Source of the DNA: Dasypus novemcinctus
Taxonomy: Eukaryota > Chordata > Mammalia > Cingulata > Dasypodidae
NCBI RefSeq assembly: GCF_030445035.2
Contig: NC_080680.1
Span: forward strand, 117,144,228 to 117,208,227
Length of the DNA stretch: 64,000 nucleotides
Direction of reading: 5' to 3'
Part shown: positions 1 through 11,250 of the stretch, one piece after another
Numbering within the stretch: the first letter of the stretch is position 1
How the letters are laid out: each line of letters starts with the position of its first letter
The notes under the pieces: model-generated
Told to the model about the DNA's origin: nothing
Seen by the model: the letters and a program-made list of their open reading frames with translations, nothing else
Databases searched by the model: none
Made by a program: the position numbers and the translations under genes

Positions 1-1944
1 ATATATATTTGAATATTTCTAAAATAAAGACAGAAAAATGCCAGATAAATATAAGTGTGGATATTATTTTCATTAAAAAATAATTTAACTCGTAAGCCAT
101 TCAGTTTGTAGTTTTAGGTTTTATTCATTTCTTTCTCAGGAAAATTTAGATAATATCTTTGATCTTGCCTCTGCTAATAATTGCATTGTATCTTCAAGAG
201 TAGCACCTTTAGTTCTTAGGGTAAATATGTTATTCTGTTCAAAATGTTTATCATGTTGTCCCATTTCATCTCTATGCCTTTTTCCTTGCATTCTTAGTCT
301 CTAGAGTTTATACTTCCATATTACTGATTTTATTTTCTGCAAGTCATTTTTATTTACTATACCTCACTGTTGATTGGAATTTTGTTCTTGAATTTGGAGT
401 TTCTTGTACTTTTAATTTTTATTGTTTTATTAGCTAACTAATTTTGCTTCTCAGCCTGCACATCTCTCTATTGACTCTCACTTTGTACTTCCAAGTTCCT
501 CTCTCACAAGGCTGTGTCTTCTTGCCAGTTTTAAAAAAAACCAAGCAAACAATTTATTCCTTATTTTAGAAACTGAAAGGGGCACGTGTGGAACAGTTCC
601 TTTCTGTAATGCGATGTCTTTTTTATGAGCTCCACGGGGATCCTAAAGGCCTTGTGCATATCCATGGTAGGGAGTGCTCCCCAAATACTGAACATTTTTT
701 CCCCTTCTGAGTATGCGGAAAACCTATAAAAATCTCCTGCAACACTTTTCCATGGAATCCCCAATTTGGAAAATGTCAGCTAAACATTTTTTTTTAATTG
801 CTCTCTTCTGTCCATAATCAGAAGGAAGAGGACAAATTCATGCCTTGGATCTCGTATGTGGCTTCGCATGTACTCAGTTTGATGAAATACTATACTATCT
901 ATAATATAATGGGTCAAGCACAGTACTGAGTCTGGGGATAAAAAAACTAATAATGGTCGCCTGCCTTAGAGGACTGTGTGGGACAGAAAACATGCTTCTG
1001 ACAACAGAGAAAGGCATGCATAACTCTTACTAATAGCCCTGAACTAAAGGCTACAAAAAATCCATTAACTGAAAGAAGCTTTTCAGGAGTAGTACCTCAA
1101 TTACTAAGTGGGTTGTTTTGAAAATTGATGACCAAGAGTTTTCTTTTTTAATTAAGGTGTTTTTTTGTTTGTTTTAACCTTGAGGGGATGGAGAGAGAAC
1201 CCAATCCTACTTTGCCAAAATATTTTTAAAAATTTAGTATATATTTAAGTGAATGACTGTCTGAATTTAGGGGAAAAAGTTATTCTGGTCCAACCCTAAA
1301 TCTAAGATTTACTGAAGAGGTTTTAATATTAGAACAATTGTTTTGGCCTTTTCATTTTTTAAGAAGTTCTAAACTGTAATCAGGGAGAACTCATTCAAGT
1401 TTCTAACTGCAAAAACAGGCTATTTTTAGTAATGTGACAACTTTAAATCTTTACAGTTTTAAAGCTCTTCTTCACACAATTTTTCATGGATGCCCAGAAT
1501 TCTCTTATTTTTCTAATGAGAAAATGCTTATAAAAGAAGGTAATAAATTCTATAGGACGTAAGGATCAATAGAAATGAGTTTTACAAATCTAAATTTGGT
1601 CTGTACTTAGGATTTTAGAATTTATGTTAAAAAGTAACAAGAAAGCTAAGATAGGTTATTAAGAATGTTATGATTTAGTATTCTATTCTCCTCTATTTTA
1701 TCATTACATTACTATCTCTGACAAATGAATGATTAAAATATATTAATATCCTTAATATATAATGAGATATTACAAACTGACAAGGAAATGTTGAATGATT
1801 CTACAGAAAAATGAACAAAAGAAATAAAGAGAAAGCACAAAGAGCATAAAACAGAAATTAGCAATAAACATGTAAAAGACTATAAAGCTCAACAGCAACT
1901 AGACACAAAAAAGCAAGTCTGAAAAACAATCAGACTCAAACTGG
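1..1944. other. AT-rich sequence with no supported gene
   Basis: I see no gene, splice-supported exon or recognisable repeat here. Reading frames are short and interrupted. The stretch around 880-1,010 has a weak resemblance to an old mammalian repeat found more clearly at 7,480-7,985, but it is too diverged to call. Confidence 0.5.
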
Positions 1945-1956
1945 CCAGATCCTCTT

Positions 1957-2183
1957 TTTGTTTTTTCGTATTTATTTATTTTTAACGTTACATTAAAAAA
2001 ATATGAGGTCCCCATATACCCTCCATCCCGCTCACCCCATTCCTCCCATAACAACCTCCTCCTCCATCATCATGGGACAGTCATTGCATTTAGCGAAAAT
2101 GTCTCTGAGCACTGCTGCACCACATGGTCAATGGTCCACATTATAGTTTACTCTTCCCCAGTCCATCCAGTGGGCCATGGGAG
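1957..2183 (-). mobile_element. 3' end of long-UTR, poly(A)-tailed retroposon (copy A)
   Basis: Read on the minus strand this is the last ~230 bases of a repeat family also seen at 14.8-17.1, 23.9-25.0, 37.4-38.1, 54.6-55.0 and 56.6-56.9 kb. It has the shared 3' block around the text GAGGTCCCCATATA (minus complement) followed by an A-rich tail, which appears here as T-rich sequence at 1,957-1,990. Flanks are a 12-base target duplication with one mismatch: 1,945-1,956 (CCAGATCCTCTT) and 2,184-2,195 (CCAAATCCTCTT). That is the signature of L1-type retroposition with 5' truncation. It carries no coding sequence. Confidence 0.8.
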
Positions 2184-2419
2184 CCAAATCCTCTTAAAAT
2201 TAACAATCTTCATGTGAGTGAGAGTAAAACAGGAATTCTTGAATACTGCTCCTGAGTTTGAAAATTGGCATAATCCTGAAAAGAAGGGAGGCAAAATGTA
2301 TCAGAAAACTTCAACCATGTTCATAATCTGATTCATTAAGACCGTTTCTGGGAATTCATCCTCAGGACACATTCTCATAGTACTTGAGCATAAAGTATTT
2401 ATAGGACTCATCACAGTTT

Positions 2420-2545
2420 TGTAATGTAAACCCTCGTTATCCCCATGTTACAGATGAGAAAGCTGAAGCCTAGTGACATTAAGGATTTGTAAAAAATCCC
2501 ACAACTAGTCAGTGACCAGGCTGGATCAGGTCTTTTAGGTCTCAA
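2420..2545 (-). repeat. MIR SINE fragment
   Basis: Matches the MIR core in reverse orientation: a 'tatccccatgttacagatga' block, then 'gaaagctgaagcc', then a 'cacaactagtcagtgaccagg' type tail. It is old and diverged; no target duplication is visible. Confidence 0.8.
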
Positions 2546-2644
2546 CTTCGTGGTTATTTCTTATGCTGAAAATGTTTGCTTTAATAATTTTTGGCAACTC
2601 CTCTATGCTCTGTTCAGTGTTATGTTCGGGATCTACAAAGATAA

Positions 2645-2830
2645 TAAGAGTTAATGTTTATTGAGCATTTGCTTTGTACACACTTTTTCACACATGGATT
2701 TTCTTATTTTATTCCTGGAACAACCCTTTGGTGACCCTGTCTTTTCAATGAGAAAACCGAGTAACTTTCCAAATATCAAATAGCTGAGTTAAAGAAACCA
2801 ACCTGGGGGTAGTCTTACTCCGGAGTCCAT
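2645..2830 (-). repeat. MIR SINE fragment
   Basis: Reverse-orientation MIR: begins with 'ttattgagcatttgctttgt', continues through a 'cctggaacaacccttt' block and an 'aatgagaaaaccgag' block. It lies ~100 bases after another MIR fragment, so the two are either separate insertions or one copy split by a short gap. Confidence 0.7.
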
Positions 2831-3599
2831 TTTTTTAACAGTTACATCAAATTTTCTTCCTCAAGATAGACCCCGTACAGATCTTATCCTCAAAGAGTTG
2901 CAGAGATTGATTTGTTGTGGTGCACTATGGAGACCCAGAGGAGGAGACTAGCATCACTGTATTTTGGTCCTGGTAGTGCTTGTGGTGGTGGGTGGGAAGC
3001 TCCCCAGAGACAACTACCATTAGTTAGACCAAGGTGTAGTTGTTTTTGCCACTTCAGATGATCTCATCCATTCTCTAAACACACCCAGGAAAAAGACATA
3101 TATTCTCACTTATAAATTGATTGGAAGTTCTATCTGTAAGATGTGTTTTATATAGGTATTTAGGGGGAAAGGGCAGCAGGCACCCTGTGTAGTTTTAGTG
3201 ATTCTCCAAATTTTAGCCTAGGTTCCAACCTCGTGCATTGGGTCACTGTGGTTCCCTCATGGGGTCTCTTTTGGGAGGACTGGATGCTTAGGAAAGCATT
3301 GGCAGCACTGGCTGCAGATGCAGAGCAGTGGCCGTGAAGCTAAGCGCTAGTTGTCACACCAAATGAGAAAATATATACAATTGCATCTGAAAACAGATAA
3401 TGTATATAGTAATGCAAGATGGGGCTTGAAAGTGTGAGATGGAGTCTCCTTAGCAGAAACATCATCAGAGAAACAGGGGTATTTCAGTGTGTTCCTGGCT
3501 TTGCTCCTAGCCATGGGATAACCACTGTCAGCCCACAGTTAGGTGAAATTTGGGCAGAAAGATTTTCAGGCTCTGATACAAAAGCAAACATCAATGGAA
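2831..3599. other. Unique sequence, nothing recognised
   Basis: A short open frame overlaps 3,419-3,706, but its second half is MIR sequence and the rest shows no protein signature. I see no gene here. Confidence 0.5.
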
Positions 3600-3775
3600 C
3601 TCTTCCTCATACTAAGTGCTTATGGCATTACTCATTTGAGCCTGACAACAGCTCTGAATTAGGTAATTTTATTGTCATCATTACAAATGTAGAAAAGGAT
3701 GCTTAGACAGGATAAATAACTTATGCAGGGTCACACACCTGTGAGTTGTAAAGCAAGGATTTGAACTCTAGCATC
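3600..3775 (-). repeat. MIR SINE fragment
   Basis: Reverse-orientation MIR with the 'gcctgacaacagctctga' block, a 'ttacaaatgtagaaaagga' block and the 'gggtcacacacctgtgag' tail ending in 'gatttgaactctagc'. The core is well preserved, so the call is firm. Confidence 0.85.
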
Positions 3776-4569
3776 ATTGGGCCCCTATTCATCTCCTTAA
3801 AGATTGGAATTTGATAATCACTTCCCCAGACCTTCTGTTTCCACTCCCACCCACTTACCCTATAGCAACTCTTCTAATACTTTCCATGACATATTTTAAA
3901 TTTCCTAATTAAGATATATTTTATGATTATTTAAACCTCATGAGATAATTTGGCAGAATTAAACACATCCAGCAATTCTGAAAAATAAGAAACAGGATTT
4001 GCTGGTGTAGATTAAACAGATAAATCAGCAGATAATGCATTCTTTTCTTTTTCTCCCTCTTTTATATAGTAGCTTGAATACATCCATGTGATTTTTCAGT
4101 TTTTCCCAAATATGTACCCAAGTACAGTATTTTACAAGTCATGCATCTCTCTGGTATTCCACTTTCAACTAAAAAAAATTGATAAGCCATTTCTTGCTGT
4201 CCCTAGAATCCAAATGTGGCTACTATCATTTTAAAGAAAATAATGCTTTAATATTTCTATCAAGTGTCCTTCTATTCTTGGATCTGAGTGAGTTGAAGTG
4301 AATAAAGTGTCTTTCTAGTCCTGAAAATATCCCACTAATTATGAATATGAATATTCAATTAATGCATTAGGAGAAGAGGAGAGTCTCTATCCCATCTTTG
4401 ATTGTTAATTAGAACACTGTTGTGAAGGTGTGAGCATCTTCTTAAGAAGATCATGGGTGTCTCAATTGAGCATATTCAAGAACAAATTTGAAAAATATGT
4501 GGTGGAAATTTGTAAAGGGGAATATAGAAAAAATTATGAGATGATATGGAATAATGGAAAAATAGGATT
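3776..4569. other. AT-rich unique sequence
   Basis: No gene, RNA or clear repeat is visible. Confidence 0.5.
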
Positions 4570-4900
4570 TGTGGTTCCAAGATTAGGTTAAAATTCCATC
4601 TCTGCAATGTATAAGCTATAATAACTCAGGAAGTTCAATAAAAGTTTGTTTTCTCACTTATAAAAATAGGGCTAGTAAGACCTAGCCCCATAGGAATATT
4701 TTGATGGTTAAATGAATTTATGCTGAATAATTAACCCCTATCCAGAACTCAGTAGGCACCCTACATATATCATAGCTAATATCCTATGATTATATCCATC
4801 CTGTCTTATATTACCAATTGGGGATAATGACATTTGCCTTTCAAGGTTGCCTTGAGAATTACAGAAGAATTACAGGAGATAATGAATGTGAACATATTTT
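4570..4900 (+). repeat. Two MIR-like fragments, forward orientation
   Basis: 4,570-4,770 reads as a forward MIR: an 'aaattccatctctgcaatgt' region, then 'gttttctcacttataaaaat', then 'gatggttaaatgaattt'. 4,800-4,900 repeats the last part again ('ggggataatgacatttgcc', 'ccttgagaattacag'), suggesting a second fragment in the same direction. Both are old and carry many changes. Confidence 0.65.
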
Positions 4901-4924
4901 ATTAACCACTAAATTCCTCTGGAA

Positions 4925-5165
4925 ATCTGGAAAAACATTATAATGAAATTTGGATAAAGGCTAGTAGCCTTAGGTGGCTGAAGCACAGACAGAGTGAAGA
5001 GGAAGGTGATGATGATGGAAGAGTTGGTCTGAACCAGATGAATGATTTTGAATGCTACAGTAAATGTCTTGGACCTTGCATTGAAGGGTATGGTGACTGT
5101 CCACATCAGGGTGATGGCTATGGTCCTGGCCAGTGAAAAGATTTGAGAAAGTGATATTATTCATT
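4925..5165 (+). repeat. Possible ancient mammalian repeat, family not assigned
   Basis: The run from 'ggtggctgaagcacagacag' to 'cagtgaaaagatttgagaaa' resembles the middle of the same old repeat seen at 7,480-7,985 and 19,940-21,290. Similarity is weak. Two minus-strand reading frames across it have no protein features and are taken as chance. Confidence 0.35.
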
Positions 5166-5448
5166 CAGAACCCCTCCTCCTCAGTTGCAAAAGTATGACC
5201 AAGAGTACAAGACACTTCACAGGTAACTCTGAAAAGCTATCTTGTAGAGCTGTAGCTACCTCTGCTTAGCTGGGTATCCAAAAGGCAGACTTTCATCTCT
5301 CTCTTCTTCCTACGCCATACTTGGCATGCGTTGTTCGTTATTCCAGCCTCTTAGGACCTTTCCATGGCATAATGACAAACAATAGTTACTTAAATCTCAT
5401 AGGCCTGGGCCTGGAAATCCCTTTCCAAGGGAATTTCAGCATGGTGTC

Positions 5449-5900
5449 TGTAGGGGATTAAATCATGTCTCCCATAAAGACATGTACCAGTCTAGTCTTA
5501 CTCTGTGTTCCTGAGGGACTGAACCCATTTGTAAATAGGACCTTTGAATATGCTATTGGTTAAGGTGTGAAAAGGATTATGAATAGGATTTTCAAAGATT
5601 TGAACTGAATAGGGTGGGCGTTCATCCATATGATAAGAGTTCTTATAACGCAGAGGAAATTTGGGCACAAACAAGTAGAAGCTGGGAACTAGAAGAAGCC
5701 AGAAGTAGCAGTCAGAGAGAGGTTGCTATGTAATAGAGGATTGTCAAGACCAGGACCCTATAGGCTTTGCAGAAAGCATGGCCTACCTACCATCATTTCA
5801 GTGCCTTTGGATCTTATGTTCTCTGCAAACATGGTTTCTATGTGGATGGAGTTATCACTATACCCATCAAGCTCTTGGATGTATCTCTTTGTTCTTGGTT
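5449..5900 (+). mobile_element. Solo LTR, MaLR-like (3' end uncertain)
   Basis: Begins TGTAGGGGATTAAATCATGT, as expected for a 5' TG terminus. It continues with blocks shared with the better-bounded LTR at 17,251-17,725: 'tttgtaaataggacctttga', 'gataagagttcttata' and 'ggaactagaagaagccagaa'. The 3' end is unclear because the last 100 bases are too diverged to place a terminal CA. No internal retroviral region follows, so it is treated as a solo LTR. Confidence 0.6.
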
Positions 5901-6182
5901 AACCCACATTAAGCTTTTGTAGAAACATCAATTTGTTTATAAAACTGTTGCACATTTTACTCATTTCTATGGCATTCTACCTATCCAGTCCAATGCATTT
6001 TCCACATTTTTCAATGTACACACTTTATTTTTATAATCTGACCCAAACAATAAATGTTATTTTGAGAATATCACAAAACAAACCCTTATTCTAGTGAAAT
6101 TTGGCCCAAAGAGGGAAGAGATCCAGCAGTGTTTTCCTTTTGTTTAATTTCTCTTTCTCATTTTCTCCCTCATTTTTCTCAG

Positions 6183-6311
6183 CTCTGTTTGGCACCTGGT
6201 ACTTGTCTTATGGACTTTCTGACTGTAAAAATACTCTCACAGGCTCTATAACTTGGAAAGCATATTGAAGTCAAACACCTTTTGATCCCAGACTGGTGTC
6301 TGCAGGAGGAG
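6183..6311 (+). other. Exon-like segment with strong splice signals, function unknown
   Basis: A 129-base stretch is preceded by a long pyrimidine tract that ends in TTTTTCTCAG (6,173-6,182). It is followed by a near-ideal donor, GAG|GTAAGT (cut after 6,311). All three forward frames contain stops, so it is not a coding exon in the sense strand; it could belong to a non-coding RNA or be chance. A minus-strand open frame overlaps it but has no recognisable protein features. I infer nothing about function. Confidence 0.3.
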
Positions 6312-6690
6312 GTAAGTAGAGCTGTGCTGACAATGTTGTCTTCAATTCCAGATACCGTTGTCTGCCTTATAGATTGTAAAGCAATAATTGACAATGCAGC
6401 ACTGCCCCAGTGGACATAATTACTGAGAAGGAATTAGCTGGGGTCACAGTTAGATGGCTGATATGTGAGCTGATACAACCATCTACACGGAAAGAGGCCC
6501 TTTTTGTTCCTGCTCTCTTAGGGGATGGTTCATCTCTATGACCTGCTCTAAAACATAGGATTTTTCTGACATCTATCTATTTTGTGATTCCTCCTCTCCA
6601 ATAACTGAGGGGTGCTTTAAGAAAACATATTCTCCTTGTCTTCACTTGCTTAAAGCTCAGTCTTTCTGTGACACAGATTTAATCATTTTC
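6312..6690. other. Unique sequence, nothing recognised
   Basis: No gene or clear repeat seen. Confidence 0.5.
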
Positions 6691-6835
6691 GAGGTTATTC
6701 ATTATTTTATTTAACAAATATATATTGTGGGCCTTACATATCATGGCCTTGACTAGGCACTGATGACAGAGTCAAATAAGGCAAGTGTCCTGCTCCCAGG
6801 GAACTTGTGGTGTAGTAGGTTGTTTTCTGTTGCCA
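6690..6835 (+). repeat. Ancient mammalian repeat fragment, family not assigned
   Basis: Carries the motif series typical of a widespread old repeat: 'attttatttaacaaatatat', then 'gactaggcactgatgac', then 'tcccagggaacttgtgg'. The same series occurs at 7,480, 11,030 and 19,940. Confidence 0.55.
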
Positions 6836-7479
6836 GTACACTTAGCTGTACAGGTGTTTTGATATTCTAAAAGCTTTTGATTCTCATTTCCTACAGAATA
6901 AATCCCAGCCTTCACAAAATGGTACACAAGGGTGTATGGATTAGGGTCTTTGCAGGGAGGTGGTACGTTCAGCAGAGGCTATTCACAAAGGTGTGTGTGG
7001 AAAATGGTAAAGGGAAATCCCCAAGGGATGGTAAACGCCTACCCCTTAGCACTGAATTTGGTGAGAGCTGAAGCTGTAGTAGGGTCACCCCATAGGAGGT
7101 GAGCACTTTGCAAGTGAAATGCCTGGAATTTAGCCTGGCAGGGAAGAAGCCAGGGAGAGAAAGTTCTCAACTTTTTGCTCTTGCTGTCCTCTAATCTCCA
7201 TCTGCTGCATCCATTGGCAAAAGCCAACAGGAATCCGGAGGGAAAAGGAACATGGTACATGTGGTTTCCAAAGTTCAGACTCCTGGATCCCAGAGTAGGA
7301 TAGATGAGGGTGCGGAGTGGACCAGGAAGAGGGCAAACAGAGTATCTAGAGCAAAAGCCTCTCCGAATCTAGCCCAAACTCCCTTTGCCATTTGCTAAGT
7401 TTCTATCCCTCTATTTCTGTCCCTATTTGCTACTGTTCCAATTCCTATATAGATCATTCTGGAAGTAAAATTCTCCCTA
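6836..7479. other. Unique sequence, no supported gene
   Basis: Short frames on both strands overlap one another and none shows a domain, signal peptide or conserved motif. I see nothing to annotate. Confidence 0.5.
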
Positions 7480-7985
7480 AAAGCAAGCATTCAGCATTAT
7501 ATTAGTAAGTATTTTGAGAGCATATAGCATGTGCCAGACATATTTCTAGCGGCTGGAAATGGCCCCTGCCCTTTTTACCTCTTAGAGAGTCATGTTGTTA
7601 GAAAAAGAGTACAGTATGGTGTTATGATAAGAGAAACATATGTTGGTTGTAAGTAGCCCATAAGTAGGAGAATTCAGAAAGGTTTTCCAAATGTAATAAT
7701 GGTTGAACTGACTTGTAGAAGATAACAAACGTAAAATAGGTAGTGGAAGAAGAATGCTCCAGACACAAATGATAGTGTGAGCAAAGACTGGGAATAAGGA
7801 AGAACACGGCTTAGTTGTGAAAGTGCAGGTAGTTCATACTAGAAGTGTGGAGTTGAAGGGGCAGAAGTGGAAGAGGAGGGAGGAGAGGTGAGCAGAGGCC
7901 AAGCACAGAGGCCCTGGAAACCAAGTTGGGGATTCAGGACTTTCTAGTAAGGAGGGGGCACTGAGCATGCAGAGGTTGAGTCTCT
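7480..7985 (+). repeat. Ancient mammalian repeat, longer copy
   Basis: Contains in order the blocks 'gcatgtgccagacatatttc', 'ggcccctgccctttttacc', 'agaatgctccagacaca', 'gtgagcaaagactgggaata' and 'gaggtgagcagaggcc'. This series is shared with 19,940-21,290. It has no coding capacity. I recognise the repeat but cannot name the family with certainty. Confidence 0.6.
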
Positions 7986-8039
7986 GCTCGTGTAGCCCCC
8001 ACTTCAGCCTCCCATTCCCTTGAACTAGAATTGGGGGGT

Positions 8040-8230
8040 CAATATTTAAATTCAGGTTCTGATACAAATTAGCTTTGTGGCACTGGCAACCCTTCTATTT
8101 GCTCTGAATCTTGTCTTCCTCATCTATGAAATTGAGAGAATTTTAACTTTTGTATTAAAAACTCACTATAGGTTCTTTGAGGACTGAGTGAGAAAATTAA
8201 TTTAAAAAAGAAGTTTCATAACTTGTAAGC
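8040..8230 (+). repeat. MIR SINE fragment
   Basis: Forward MIR: 'ttcaggttctgatacaaatt', 'tgtcttcctcatctatgaaa', then 'gaggactgagtgagaaaatt'. No target duplication is visible at this age. Confidence 0.7.
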
Positions 8231-9107
8231 TACACTGCAGAAATGCCCATGGTCTGGTTCTGGAAGCAGGTGGCCCCTGTCCTTAGGACAGGATACAAAG
8301 AACCCTCCTGGGCTGAGGTCCAGAGAAGCATTAAAGTGGAGGTGATACAGGAGGAGTAGGACAACTCAAGGTCCTTAAAGAATAGGGGTAAAACCCTGGG
8401 GGCAGGCACTGGAACAAATCCAGTTGTTGTATTGCATGATGATTCTACTCCATGACAAATGTTGATTCACTGTTTAGTGGTATTTTAGCAGGAAGACTTC
8501 TTGGAGAGTCAGGAAGCCAGGGTAACCTCTGTGCAGCCTGACTTCCAGGCAGTAAGAGAACAGCACCTGCAGAGCTTGTTCCCCTGGTGGATTCCTGACC
8601 AACATTTTGGAGCCCATGCTCCTGTTCTTGCAGATGGAAACTGGGTTGGGTCACACACTCTTGAGAGACTCTTGGGTGGTCTGAGCACAGGTGTGCCTCT
8701 GGGATCCTTGTACGCCTTTTTGGTGCCTAAGCCAAGAGAACAGACCAGCTGGCGGGGGTGGGGGTGGGGGGGGAGGTGCTGGCATTTCATCGAGGGGCAG
8801 CATGCACCTTAGACCCCAGTCTGAGCATGAATACACCACACCTGTTCCCAATGACAGTCTGGGATGGCAGCGTCTTGGGAAACATCCCTTCTTTCAATTG
8901 GAGGCAAGAAGATTAATATAAGCAGTTTGGGCTGAGGATGAGGCTAGAGGTAGATGCAACTAAGGCAGAGAAGTGTGTATGCTCAGAGTGAAGGAAATGG
9001 GATCCTAATAATCCAAAGGATATGGAGGCCATGGAGGAACAGGCCAGATAAGCAAGCAGGCAGGGAGGGGGTCTGTTTGAAAGTGAGACACAAGTGCTGT
9101 TTCCCTC
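8231..9107. other. Somewhat GC-richer unique sequence with a G-run tract
   Basis: No gene is supported: open frames occur on both strands over the same bases, as GC-richer DNA gives by chance. At 8,752-8,776 there are three G-runs of 5, 5 and 8 separated by single T residues, with a further GG; this can in principle form a G-quadruplex on the plus strand. Confidence 0.5.
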
Positions 9108-9735
9108 TCTTTTAGTCTGCAAAAGGTATGTTTATGCAAAGTACAAGAATTCTGTTGGCTTTTATAAAGTAGAAGCTTAGAGTCAGAAGGCCGTAAAGAG
9201 TCCAACTCAAGGTACCATAAGAGGTACTTTCTTGCACAAAGTCTGTTGCTATGGATTGATGCAAGATGATGGGTGATGTCTGCGAGGGTTTAGCCCTCCT
9301 TCTTCCTCTTAAGGCCCCATGGTCTCAGTTCATTTTGTTCTTAGCTGTAGGCTGGTGTAAGGTTCATCTCTCTCCTTGAGGCTTGTTTCTTTCTGGGCTC
9401 ACCTGTTCTGGTCTCTCCATGAGGTCAGCTGTAGACTATCAGGCTCATCTCTCTTCCCAGGGTGTCTCTATGGAGCACTCTCTCTTCCTGCATATCTGCT
9501 TCTGTGTTCTCCTCTACCATGTATTTACTCCCGTGTGAGTGTCTTTTATCCCCAGTGGGTCTGGGACTCAACACTGAGTCACACTCTAGTGAAGTGGTTG
9601 GATCAGAGCCCTAATCTTAATTAACCACACATCTCAGTTGAATCTAATTCAATCAAAGGGTCAGAGGAACTGACCAGTTTACAAACATAATCTATATCTA
9701 TTTTTGGAATTCATAAACAGTACTAAACTGCCACA
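9108..9735 (-). mobile_element. Solo LTR, ERVL/MaLR-like, minus strand
   Basis: Same family as the LTRs at 23,156, 49,433, 59,450 and 63,685, but more diverged. On the plus strand it opens with TCTTTTAGTCTGCAAAAGG and closes with AAACTGCCACA, the complement of the family's TGTGGCAGTTT start. Diagnostic inner blocks are 'gttggcttttataaag', 'aaggtaccataagaggtac' and 'agtttacaaacataatct'. Flanking pentamers are CCCTC (9,103-9,107) and TCCTC (9,736-9,740), a 4/5 target duplication. A plus-strand open frame at 9,376-9,624 lies inside and is not a gene. Confidence 0.8.
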
Positions 9736-9789
9736 TCCTCCTATCCATGGAAATGGATGGCTAGCTAAGCTGGTTCTTCTGTCTTGACT

Positions 9790-9960
9790 AGAGACAGTAT
9801 CTGTCTGAATCTTGGTACTGTGGGTTTAAGAGATATATTTAACTTCTTTGATGCTCATTTCCCTGACCTGTAAAAATAAGAAGAGTTCCTGTTTTTATAG
9901 CTACTTCCAAAGGTTTTATGGGTTCAAATGAAGTAATAGTATGAAATATACATGAAATCT
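9790..9960 (+). repeat. MIR SINE fragment
   Basis: Forward MIR with 'gatgctcatttccctgacct', 'gtaaaaataagaagagt' and 'gggttcaaatgaagtaat' blocks. Confidence 0.65.
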
Positions 9961-11029
9961 CTTTCCAGATTTGTACATGGAAAATATTTTGTTTTCATAT
10001 TAACATTAAAACAGACAGCAGAGATCCCATTTTCCTGTTTTCAAAGCAGGTATAAGGACATATACAATGCCAAGATATTTTGAACTCACTTAATTCCAAA
10101 CCTAAGGAAAACAGCCTTTGAGATAGGATCAGAGGTGAATAGAGCCTGGGTCTGCAGATGCCAACTGCTGGAGGGATGAGGATGGATGTTTCTTTGGAGA
10201 AATCAGTTATAAATCACCTGAATTTGCTTCGAAAATACCTAAATTTACTGCAGGAGTGCAAGGAATTGGCAAGAATTGAAATTCACCCCATTTCCCTGGG
10301 AATATGTCCTTTGGTTCTTAAGCTTCGAGGAATCAGTGAACATGGGTTGAATGGACTTCATAACAAGTTACTCTGGCTCCGTACCCATGGGGCTGCCAAG
10401 GGTAGATGAAAGTCAAACCCCAACTATATCCCAGCTCAAAGACAAAGGAAGTCATTGCCTCACCACTTACATCCTCTCTATGGCAGTCTGCTGAAACCAG
10501 AGGAGTTTTGCTTTTTAATCCAGATCTTGTTCTGCCAGCAGAGACCCAAACCTGGGAAACCAATCTTAACCCTCAACATTGCAACATTAATTTTTAAATA
10601 TGAGTTATAAACTGAAAACTGCTGTAAACTATAATTTAAATATTGTTTTGGTCATTTTTCTCCTATTAAGAAAGTTTATTGTATCTTTTATTTATATTAT
10701 AGTAACTTTTACTTAAGTGATAGCAATTTTAGATAGTGGTCTACATTTTCGCTCCTCACTTTGTTATTACTGCACAGATTCAGCCTCCTTGTAATGTACC
10801 CTGAAGTGCTCAATTTTCCTCTGTCATGTTGAAATCTGAATTGCTGCGGAAATGAGGCAGGAAGGCTTAGATCCACGTGAATCCCAGCAATTTTCTTAAA
10901 TTCTAGTTGTGGTAGCAGAATATAGTTTTCATTTATGATTAATACTTACAGACTTGTTTCATCTGGAAGTGCATGAATTTGAAATTTGTATTCTATACAT
11001 ATTCTGGAGTCCTGTATTTGCTCATTTGT
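9961..11029. other. Unique sequence with short open frames, no supported gene
   Basis: An 83-codon plus-strand frame at 10,158-10,409 is followed by an overlapping one at 10,406. Neither shows splice sites, homology I recognise, or a codon pattern that stands out. I leave both unannotated. Confidence 0.45.
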
Positions 11030-11250
11030 TCTTTTGTTTATTCATTCCAGTAAATATTTACTGACTTTATTCCTTGTGAGCTAGGCATTTGGCAGGTTAT
11101 TGGTGATACAAAGACAGATTAGATATGGTTTCTGGACCCGAATAGCCTACAGTCTAGTGGAGGAGATACCCAGTAAGAAGAGAATTACCATGTACAACGA
11201 TGCCAGAGATGCACGCTCAGGGCAATTTGGGAGCATGATTTAATACTGAT
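11030..11250 (+). repeat. Ancient mammalian repeat fragment, family not assigned
   Basis: Carries 'tattcattccagtaaatatt', 'gagctaggcatttggcagg', 'ggtgatacaaagacag' and 'cctacagtctagtggagg', the start of the same old repeat as at 7,480. Confidence 0.65.

Noticed and set aside
8501-8921. Overlapping open frames on both strands, up to 103 codons
   Set aside because: Mutually overlapping in several frames, low-complexity glycine or proline runs from the G tract, no splice sites or known domains.
10158-10597. Possible small gene with 83-codon frame
   Set aside because: No splice signals, homology or codon bias that I can see; length is within chance expectation for this window.
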